In this document: positions 46,596 through 52,406 of the stretch, one piece after another
How positions within the stretch are numbered: position 1 is the first letter of the stretch
Layout of the letters: each line of letters begins with the position of its first letter
Source of the DNA: Clostridia bacterium
Lineage (GTDB): Bacteria; Bacillota; Clostridia; Oscillospirales; Acutalibacteraceae
Direction: 5' to 3'
DNA length: 64,000 nt
Assembly: GCA_017937865.1 (NCBI GenBank)
Contig: JAGBCU010000045.1
Coordinates: forward strand, 1 to 64,000
Translations under genes and position numbers: made by a program
Notes under the pieces: generated by a model
Told to the model about the DNA's origin: nothing
Seen by the model: only the letters and a program-made list of their open reading frames with translations
The model's database searches: none

Positions 46596-47204
46596 ATGAA
46601 AATCAATACCCAAAATATGAAATGGACAAGAGCTCCTAAACAATATACAATTACAGAAGAGAAAATTGAAATAGTTACAGAGCCTCATACGGATTTATGG
46701 CAAAGAACTTATTATCATTTCAGAAATGACAATGCACCCGTTTTACAAATGGAAACAGAGGATAAGTTTTTCTCTTTTGTCGTAAAAACAGAATTTCAAA
46801 GTAAACGTAGATTTGACCAATGCGGTATTGTTATGTACCTTGATAGCGATAATTGGCTTAAAGCATCAATTGAATATGAAAACGAAACCTTTCAACATCT
46901 TGGCTCTGTTGTAACAAACAACGGCTACTCTGACTGGGCAACAACTGAAATCCCTGCCGATATTAAATCGATGTGGTACAGATTCAGCCGAAGAGAAGAC
47001 GATTATTGTATTGAATGCTCTGAAGACGGCGTTACATTTAAGCAAATGAGAGTTTGCCATATGTGGAATGGCGGGGGAGATATCAGGTTTGGCATTTACG
47101 CTTGCAGCCCCGAGGAGTCATCCTTTAAAGCAACCTTTACAGATATGGAAATTACCGAATGTAAATGGCTCGCTCACGACGGTCAACAGCCTGATGAGGA
47201 GTAA
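46596..47204 (+). CDS. DUF1349/YesU-like protein (202 aa)
   Basis: This is a concanavalin-like beta-sandwich protein: FSFVVKTEFQSKRRFDQCG, YLDSDNWLKASIEYEN and FKQMRVCHMWNGGGDIRFGIYACSP are the conserved DUF1349 segments. Members sit in pectin or rhamnose utilisation operons such as yesU in Bacillus subtilis and may bind or modify sugars. There is no signal peptide. It is 32 bp downstream of the GH106-like gene and ends the operon before a bidirectional hairpin. Confidence 0.82.
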   Translation: MKINTQNMKWTRAPKQYTITEEKIEIVTEPHTDLWQRTYYHFRNDNAPVLQMETEDKFFSFVVKTEFQSKRRFDQCGIVMYLDSDNWLKASIEYENETFQHLGSVVTNNGYSDWATTEIPADIKSMWYRFSRREDDYCIECSEDGVTFKQMRVCHMWNGGGDIRFGIYACSPEESSFKATFTDMEITECKWLAHDGQQPDEE

Positions 47205-47218
47205 AAAATGAAAAAATA

Positions 47219-47249
47219 TACCCGTCACAGATTTAATTTTCTGTGACGG
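47219..47249. terminator. Bidirectional terminator
   Basis: CCCGTCACAGA and TCTGTGACGGG pair perfectly around TTTAATTT. A T-rich tail follows on the plus strand and A-rich sequence precedes it. It separates the sugar-use operon from the convergent aldolase gene. Confidence 0.88.
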
Positions 47250-47268
47250 GTTGTCTTTTGGTTATTTA

Positions 47269-48183
47269 TCAGCAGAATTTTGCTTTTGCTTCGGTAATCA
47301 TTTCGTTAACCTTTGCGGCAAGGGGCTTGCTTTCTTCTTTAAGCTGAGCAAGTGGCTTTCTTGCATCACCTATATCAATACCCTGTAAACGAAGAACCTC
47401 TTTTGCAGCGGCATACATATTACATTTACAAGCACACATAGCGTAAATGATTTCGTTAATTGCGTACTGAATTTCTCTTGCTTCGTTGAGTTTGCCTGCT
47501 TTAATAAGCTCGTCGCATTTAAGGAAAAGCTCGGGCATAACGCCGTATGTACCGCCGATACCGCCTTCAGCACCGATTGCACGGCCTGCAACGAACTGCT
47601 CGTCGGGACCGTTGAAAACAACGATATCGTCGCCACCCTCAGCCTTGAACATCTGAATATCCTGTGTGGGCATTGATGAGTTTTTAACACCGATTACGCG
47701 GGGATTTTTAAGCATTTCTTTGAAAAGAGGCATTGTAAGAGAAACGCCTGCAAGCTGGGGAATGTTGTAAATAACGAAATCTGTGTTGGGTGCGGCTGAT
47801 GAAATGTCGTTCCAATACTGAGCGATAGATTCTTCGGGAAGCTTGAAATAAATAGGGGGGATAGATGCGATAGCATCAACACCTAAGCTTTCAGCGTGGG
47901 CGGCAAGCTCCATAGAATCAGCGGTGTTGTTGCAAGCAACGTGGGCGATAATTGTCATTTTGCCCTTTGCAACCTCCATAACAGACTCTAAAATCAATTT
48001 TCTTTCTTCCTTGCTCTGGTAAATGCATTCACCTGAAGAACCGCAAACGTAAAGACCCTTAACGCCTTTATCGAGTAAGAATTTTGCAAAAGCCTTTGTT
48101 CTTTCGGGGCTTACGCTACCGTCATCATTGTAGCAAGCATAAAAAGCAGGGATTATGCCGTGGTATTTAGTAAGATTTCTCAT
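47269..48183 (-). CDS. DapA/NanA-family aldolase, N-acetylneuraminate-lyase-like (304 aa)
   Basis: It is a TIM-barrel class I aldolase. CGSSGE (about 47-52) is the pyruvate-binding motif, Tyr139 in VIYNIPQLAG and Lys167 in VIGVKNSS (Schiff-base lysine) are in place, and GGIGGTYGVMPELF follows. The family splits retro-aldol substrates such as sialic acid or 2-keto-3-deoxy sugars, or condenses pyruvate. I chose the Met at 48183 (MRNLTKYH), which has GAAAGG upstream and gives family length; Met codons at 48201 and 48234 are alternatives. The sugar-operon context favours a catabolic lyase. Confidence 0.85.
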   Translation of the reverse strand: MRNLTKYHGIIPAFYACYNDDGSVSPERTKAFAKFLLDKGVKGLYVCGSSGECIYQSKEERKLILESVMEVAKGKMTIIAHVACNNTADSMELAAHAESLGVDAIASIPPIYFKLPEESIAQYWNDISSAAPNTDFVIYNIPQLAGVSLTMPLFKEMLKNPRVIGVKNSSMPTQDIQMFKAEGGDDIVVFNGPDEQFVAGRAIGAEGGIGGTYGVMPELFLKCDELIKAGKLNEAREIQYAINEIIYAMCACKCNMYAAAKEVLRLQGIDIGDARKPLAQLKEESKPLAAKVNEMITEAKAKFC

Positions 48184-48267
48184 TTTATCATAGCCTTTCA
48201 TATTATTTGAGTAGGGCTTTATGAAGTAAAACACAAAGACTTACCCGTAATATATAAATACACTGAA

Positions 48268-48296
48268 AATATAACACATTTTTAAAAGGTTGTCTA
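48268..48296 (-). promoter_or_regulatory. Promoter of the aldolase gene
   Basis: On the minus strand TAGACA (48296-48291) and TATATT (48273-48268) are 17 bp apart, about 85 bases before the chosen start. Confidence 0.6.
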
Positions 48297-48339
48297 CACT
48301 TATTTAAGGCTTAAAACTGTAGAAATGTTGAAATTAATA

Positions 48340-48348
48340 TGATATAAT
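48340..48348 (+). promoter_or_regulatory. Extended -10 promoter of the methyltransferase gene
   Basis: TGATATAAT is an extended -10 element about 38 bases upstream of the ATG at 48387. No good -35 box is present. Confidence 0.45.
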
Positions 48349-48386
48349 CGCAAAAGATTGTTTTCATTAATGAGGTAAAATATCAA

Positions 48387-48986
48387 ATGGATAAAAAGCA
48401 GGTTGCAGAATATTTTGATAATATGGCTGACGTTTGGGATATTAATATGATAAAAATTCAGCCGAAAATAGATGAGATACTTGATAGGGCGGGGGTAACC
48501 GAGGGGAAATACGTGCTTGACGTTGCCTGTGGCACGGGTGTTTTGATATCCGATTACGTAAAAAGAAAAGTAAGTAAATGTGTTGCGATTGATATATCAG
48601 ATAAAATGATAGAAAAAGCGAAAAGTAAATTCAGCCAATATGAAAACGTTGAGTTTTTATGCGGAGATGCTGAAGTCTTTGATTTTAAAGATAAGTTCGA
48701 TTGCATTGTGATTTATAATGCATTTCCCCATTTTGTTGACAGGGACAAGCTTTTTAAAAATCTTTCAAAATGCCTTAAACCCGACGGTAGAATTACTGTT
48801 GCTCACGGTATGGGAAGAGAAGCTCTTTTAAAGCATCATTCGGGAAGTGCGAAAAACGTTTCAACCGTTCTTCCTGAAATTGAAGAAATGACTGACTTAA
48901 TGAGTGATTATTTTGACGTTGACGTAAGCATTTCCACAGATGATATTTACATAGCTTCTGCGAAAAAATGTCAGGATAGCATTTGA
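48387..48986 (+). CDS. Class I SAM-dependent methyltransferase (199 aa)
   Basis: The Rossmann-type motif I is VLDVACGTG (43-51). Motif II-like KCVAIDISDKMIEKA, then FLCGDAEVF and FDCIVIYNAFPHF, follow in the usual order of the Methyltransf_11/25 group. No substrate domain is present. It is monocistronic, between the aldolase promoter and a decayed transporter. The substrate is unknown. Confidence 0.85.
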   Translation: MDKKQVAEYFDNMADVWDINMIKIQPKIDEILDRAGVTEGKYVLDVACGTGVLISDYVKRKVSKCVAIDISDKMIEKAKSKFSQYENVEFLCGDAEVFDFKDKFDCIVIYNAFPHFVDRDKLFKNLSKCLKPDGRITVAHGMGREALLKHHSGSAKNVSTVLPEIEEMTDLMSDYFDVDVSISTDDIYIASAKKCQDSI

Positions 48987-48992
48987 ATTTAG

Positions 48993-49235
48993 TATAATTT
49001 TTGCTTTATAGGTTATTTTAACGGCTGCGGTAATACAAAATTCGTTATGGTGCAAGGGAGTATCGGCGGTATTTGCGTAAGGCTTCCTGTTTCTTGGTTA
49101 ATGAGTAAAAGCGTACCCTTTTCCCTTTTTCACATAGGTCTTGCAACACCTATATCTACAACCGTACAAATTATTTTATGCATAAGCTTTTTTGTAATTA
49201 TGCAAAGGGTGAATAAGCATAAGTTTATTCATTAA
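48993..49235 (+). pseudogene. Remnant of a MATE efflux transporter (C-terminus only)
   Basis: The frame is open from 48993 to the stop at 49235. It reads IGYFNGCGNTKFVMVQGSIG, then VRLPVSWLMS and FHIGLATPISTTVQIIL, which match the last two to three helices of NorM/MATE transporters. A stop codon sits directly upstream at 48990 and no initiation region or first ten helices exist. An internal ATG at 49047 would not give a functional protein. It is gene decay or a deletion scar. The rest of the 360-base gap holds the operator/promoter of the response regulator. Confidence 0.75.
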
Positions 49236-49283
49236 AAAACGCCTCGATTTTTACTTTTAAGTATCAGTTGTGTACATAAATAA

Positions 49284-49324
49284 TCTTACGAAATCTTAAT
49301 TTGATTTATATGCTTTATTATGAT
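49284..49324 (+). promoter_or_regulatory. Response-regulator operator and promoter of the two-component genes
   Basis: TCTTACGAAATCTTAA (49284-49299) contains two direct half-sites, TCTTAC and TCTTAA, 10 bp apart, the geometry bound by OmpR/PhoB-type dimers. It overlaps the -35 position; TTAATT (49296-49301) and TATGAT (49319-49324) are 17 bp apart. The same motif, with one mismatch, occurs at 51598-51613 before the ABC genes, which points to autoregulation plus control of the transporter. Confidence 0.65.
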
Positions 49325-49346
49325 ATTTTAATTGTAGGGTGATTAA

Positions 49347-50009
49347 ATGTCTGTAAAAATTCTTGTAATCGAAGACGATGCTTTTCTTCGTGACGGGCTT
49401 TGCGAAATGCTGAAAAAAGAGGGCTACAACGTTGTTACTGCGGGAACAATTGATGATGCAAAGGAATGCTTTTTAAAAGAACACTTTAATCTTGTTATTC
49501 TTGACGTTATGCTTCCCGACGGAAACGGCTTTGATATGTGTGCTTTTATCCGTTCGAAAAATGAAAACGTTCCCATACTGTTTTTAACCGCCTGCGATGA
49601 TGAGGTTCAAGTGGTAAGAGGTCTTGATGCAGGTGCAGACGATTACGTTACAAAGCCATTTAAGCTCTTGGAATTACTTTCAAGAATACGGGCTCTTTTA
49701 AGAAGAAGTAAAGCTTCTGTTTACAACTGCGAAAATATTTCTGTCGATATAAACACAATGACTGTTAAACGTGACGGTGAAAACATTTTTGTTACACCTA
49801 CTGAATTTCAGATTCTTTCTGCGCTTATAAGAAACAGCGGTGTTATTGTTACAAGGTCTGTTTTGCTTGAAAATATATGGGACGAGGGTGGCTCGTTTAT
49901 TGACGATAACACTCTTTCTGTTCATATAAGCAGACTTCGTGAGAAAATAGGTGCGGAGCATGTAGTAACAGTGAGAGGTATCGGCTACAGATGGGAGGAT
50001 TCACAATGA
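49347..50009 (+). CDS. OmpR-family response regulator (220 aa)
   Basis: The receiver domain has acidic pocket residues near 9-11, phospho-acceptor Asp53 in VILDVMLPDG, Thr81 and Lys103 in VTKPFKLLELL. The C-terminal winged helix shows VTPTEFQILSALIRNSG and SVHISRLREKIG. It should activate or repress from the direct-repeat operators in front of itself and of the ABC operon. The histidine kinase gene overlaps its stop (ATGA). Confidence 0.92.
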   Translation: MSVKILVIEDDAFLRDGLCEMLKKEGYNVVTAGTIDDAKECFLKEHFNLVILDVMLPDGNGFDMCAFIRSKNENVPILFLTACDDEVQVVRGLDAGADDYVTKPFKLLELLSRIRALLRRSKASVYNCENISVDINTMTVKRDGENIFVTPTEFQILSALIRNSGVIVTRSVLLENIWDEGGSFIDDNTLSVHISRLREKIGAEHVVTVRGIGYRWEDSQ

Positions 50010-50911
50010 GTCCTTTGGAAATCTGTCTTATTATTTTTGTTTGCTTATTGCTTTTTGTTGTTCTTGTTTTGAGTGTTTTGCTTACTAAAAACAAAAGAAA
50101 TGTGAAAAAGCTTACCAAAAGTATCAACAAATATCTTGAAAAAGGTGAGCTGACAAAATTCAGTACAAAAGACGATAGCTTTGCGCCTCTTCAGAATGCG
50201 GTTTGCGATTTGGAAAATGCTCTTGAAGTGCAAAAGCAAAACACTGAGTCCGAAACTAAAAAGAATACTGATTTTATTGCAGATGTTTCTCACCAGTTAA
50301 AAACTCCTCTTGCAGGACTTCGCCTTTATCTTGAAATGGATAATGCTCAGAATCCTACGGAGCATACAGAAAAAGAATTTCAACTTGTGGAGAAAACTGA
50401 AGAGCTTGTTGCAAAGCTTTTACGCCTTGAAAAGATAAAGAGCGATACATACGTTATGGATTTTCAGTTTTATGAAATCAGCGAAATCCTTAAAAGCATA
50501 CTCCTTGATATGAAGCATATTTTTCCTGAAAAGCAGTTCGGTGTTGTCGGCAAAAGCCGAATGAGATGTGATAAGGAATGGCTGACAGAAGCCTTGGGAA
50601 ATGTTATTAAAAACGCCTGCGAGCATACGGATAACAATGGCGAAATCAATATAACCATTGAAGAAAATGAACGCTCCACTATTGTTGCTGTTTCAGATAA
50701 CGGTGGCGGTGTAGATAAAGACGATGTTGGTAAGCTTTTCAAAAGATTTCACCGTACAAAAAATGCTAAACCTCAAAGTGCAGGAATCGGTCTTGCTATT
50801 ACAAAAGCTATAATTGAAAAGCATCACGGAACAATAAGTGCGGTAAATACTTCAAAGGGTCTTGAGGTTGTTATGTGCTTTCCGAAAATTGATGGGTATC
50901 AGGCTATTTGA
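50006..50911 (+). CDS. Histidine kinase with one membrane helix (301 aa)
   Basis: The Met at 50006 overlaps the regulator's stop and has GGGAGG just upstream; a Met five codons earlier precedes that site. The protein has a single N-terminal helix (about 6-27) and almost no extracellular part. HisKA follows with His96 in DVSHQLKTPLAG, then N, G1 and G2 boxes (NVIKNACEHTDNNG, VSDNGGGV, SAGIGLAITKAI). Kinases with so little sensor often receive the signal from a partner ABC transporter, as BceS-type kinases do. Here large FtsX-like permeases follow. Confidence 0.88.
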   Translation: MSPLEICLIIFVCLLLFVVLVLSVLLTKNKRNVKKLTKSINKYLEKGELTKFSTKDDSFAPLQNAVCDLENALEVQKQNTESETKKNTDFIADVSHQLKTPLAGLRLYLEMDNAQNPTEHTEKEFQLVEKTEELVAKLLRLEKIKSDTYVMDFQFYEISEILKSILLDMKHIFPEKQFGVVGKSRMRCDKEWLTEALGNVIKNACEHTDNNGEINITIEENERSTIVAVSDNGGGVDKDDVGKLFKRFHRTKNAKPQSAGIGLAITKAIIEKHHGTISAVNTSKGLEVVMCFPKIDGYQAI

Positions 50912-50920
50912 TTGCCAAGT

Positions 50921-51014
50921 ATAACTTGGCAGCGATATAAATCCTTACGGATTTGCGATATATCCGATGATGCGATATACCTACGGTGCGATATGTGCCT
51001 GACGGCACGAGAAA
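50921..51014 (+). repeat. 94-bp direct repeat, left copy
   Basis: It is identical over 94 bp to 51466-51559. It contains four GCGATAT units (50932, 50955, 50972, 50988) separated by small hairpins such as AATCC-TTAC-GGATT and GTGCC-TGAC-GGCAC. Its first bases pair with TGCCAAG just upstream (50913-50919 with CTTGGCA). Confidence 0.9.
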
Positions 51015-51121
51015 GAGGATTTATATCATATCGCATTTGCGGAGCAAATATATCGCAATCGACAACATGTCGATTATATCGCATTTTGTGTGAACAAAAT
51101 ATATCGCAGAGAGGAAATTTT

Positions 51122-51469
51122 ATGGATAACAAAACAATCAAAGAATTAGCAATAGAGCTGACAGTTGAAATAACGACTGTTTGCGATAATATAAAAGGAC
51201 GAAACGTCTATGTTAATCAACTTTTAAGGGCGTGTTCATCCATAGGTGCAAATTCTCACGAAGCCAAATATGCTCAAAGTCGTGCTGATTTCATACACAA
51301 AATGGAAATCGCTTTAAAAGAAACATATGAAACAGAGTATTGGCTTGAAATACTTTATAAAGTGAAATCAATAGATGTTGAAATGTATAAGAGTCTTAAT
51401 AATAAGTGCGGTACAATTCGTAGAAAGCTTATAGCATCAATAACAACAGCAAAAAACAATCAAAAATAA
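51122..51469 (+). CDS. Four-helix-bundle protein, 23S rRNA intervening-sequence (IVP) family (115 aa)
   Basis: It has the layout of the IVP/bAvd-like fold: four amphipathic helices with the conserved core RACSSIGANSHEAKYAQSRA and FIHKMEIALKETYETEYWL. GAGAGG precedes the ATG at 51122. A longer in-frame extension from 50912 runs through the hairpin array and is not credible. Relatives lie inside 23S rRNA intervening sequences or next to diversity-generating retroelements and are thought to bind nucleic acid. No reverse transcriptase or rRNA is nearby here. The stop codon is supplied by the right direct repeat. Confidence 0.85.
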   Translation: MDNKTIKELAIELTVEITTVCDNIKGRNVYVNQLLRACSSIGANSHEAKYAQSRADFIHKMEIALKETYETEYWLEILYKVKSIDVEMYKSLNNKCGTIRRKLIASITTAKNNQK

Positions 51470-51559
51470 CTTGGCAGCGATATAAATCCTTACGGATTTG
51501 CGATATATCCGATGATGCGATATACCTACGGTGCGATATGTGCCTGACGGCACGAGAAA
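51466..51559 (+). repeat. 94-bp direct repeat, right copy
   Basis: This is a perfect copy of 50921-51014. It starts at the last codon of the four-helix-bundle gene and ends one base before a terminator hairpin. It lacks the inverted ATATCGC array present on the left. Confidence 0.9.
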
Positions 51560-51560
51560 A

Positions 51561-51596
51561 ACTCTCCCTTTGGTTTTGCAAAGGGGAGAGTTTTTT
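51561..51596 (+). terminator. Terminator of the two-component operon
   Basis: ACTCTCCCTTTG pairs with CAAAGGGGAGAGT, leaving one bulge, and is followed by TTTTTT. It now lies after the inserted repeat element and directly before the next operator. Confidence 0.88.
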
Positions 51597-51597
51597 A

Positions 51598-51652
51598 TCT
51601 TACGGAATCTTAAGATAAAAGTCACTTAAAATTAAGATTGGTGTTTTACAAT
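51598..51652 (+). promoter_or_regulatory. Response-regulator operator and promoter of the ABC operon
   Basis: TCTTACGGAATCTTAA (51598-51613) matches the site before the response regulator at 15 of 16 positions. A further inverted half-site (TTAAGA) occurs at about 51632-51637. TACAAT at 51647-51652 is a likely -10 with no good -35 box, as expected for an activated promoter. Confidence 0.6.
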
Positions 51653-51708
51653 AGAGTCAACATAGAGGATTAGTGTTCTCAAAAATCAAATTCAAAGGAG
51701 AGTTTTCT

Positions 51709-52392
51709 ATGAATATTATCGAATGCAAAAATCTCACAAAGGAGTATTTAAGCGGTGAAAATACGGTTGTGGCACTTAACGATGTGTCATTAGAATTTGA
51801 AAAAGGTGAATTTTGTGCCATAACGGGACCGTCAGGCTCGGGTAAATCAACCTTTCTTCATTGTCTTAGCAGTCTTGAAAATGCCACGTCGGGCGAGGTT
51901 ATATATAATAATGAAAGCTTGAAAAAGTATAACGACAATCAGCTTTCTATTTTAAGAAGACGCCGTTTCGGCTTCGTCTTTCAGGCATATAACCTTGTTG
52001 AAGAGCTTACGGGCTATGAGAATATTTTGCTACCCGTTATGCTTGATAAAAAGAAGCCTGATGAGGAGTATTTAAAGAAAATTATAGATATTCTCGGCAT
52101 TGAAGATAGAGTTTCTCATCTTCCTTCTGCTCTTTCGGGCGGTCAGCAGCAGAGAATTGCTATTGCAAGAGCACTTGCAAATAAGCCCTCAATTCTTTTT
52201 GCAGACGAGCCAACGGGTAATCTTGACGGTAAAAGCGGTAGAGAGGTGCTTTCGCTTCTTAAATACGTAAGTAAGGAATTAGGCGTAACTCTTATTCTTG
52301 TTACCCACGATTTACACGTTGCCGAGCAGGCAGACAGAGTTATAAGAATTGAAGACGGTGCTGTTGTAGAAGACAGTAAATTTAATCAATAA
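51709..52392 (+). CDS. ABC transporter ATPase, MacB/BceA/LolD type (227 aa)
   Basis: Walker A is GPSGSGKST (40-48), the Q-loop FVFQAYNLVEELT, the signature LSGGQQQR (about 142-149), and Walker B ILFADEPTGNLDG, which contains the ADEPTGNLD motif typical of FtsX-permease partners. The start at 51709 has GGAG; an in-frame GTG at 51673 lies upstream of it. It is the only ATPase for three following permeases, so it probably serves all of them. Confidence 0.92.
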   Translation: MNIIECKNLTKEYLSGENTVVALNDVSLEFEKGEFCAITGPSGSGKSTFLHCLSSLENATSGEVIYNNESLKKYNDNQLSILRRRRFGFVFQAYNLVEELTGYENILLPVMLDKKKPDEEYLKKIIDILGIEDRVSHLPSALSGGQQQRIAIARALANKPSILFADEPTGNLDGKSGREVLSLLKYVSKELGVTLILVTHDLHVAEQADRVIRIEDGAVVEDSKFNQ

Positions 52393-52406
52393 AAGTAAGT
52401 AATATT

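Larger units (their letters stand above)
50912..51559 (+). mobile_element. Putative insertion carrying a four-helix-bundle gene between direct repeats
   Basis: The unit lies between the histidine kinase stop and that operon's terminator. It consists of the left 94-bp repeat, a second array with four inverted ATATCGC units (51028, 51050, 51076, 51101) alternating with hairpins, the four-helix-bundle gene, and the right 94-bp repeat, whose first bases form the gene's stop codon. The four GCGATAT and four ATATCGC units can pair to a large branched stem. Perfect flanking repeats and the cargo, related to the 23S rRNA intervening-sequence protein, suggest a mobile element of unknown mechanism. No transposase is present. 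Confidence 0.6.

Noticed and set aside
48993-49235. MATE protein as the missing polysaccharide flippase
   Set aside because: Only the C-terminal helices remain and it resembles drug-efflux MATE proteins, far from the polysaccharide operon.
50921-51107. CRISPR-like array of GCGATAT/ATATCGC units
   Set aside because: The repeats are 7 bp, change orientation, and the spacers are self-complementary hairpins of 8-20 bases; no cas genes are present.
50912-51121. Coding extension of the four-helix-bundle gene through the hairpin array
   Set aside because: The array repeats at 51466-51559 outside any gene, and a good ribosome site lies just before the ATG at 51122.
50912-51559. rRNA intervening sequence
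   Set aside because: The cargo protein belongs to that family, but there is no 23S rRNA sequence on either side.
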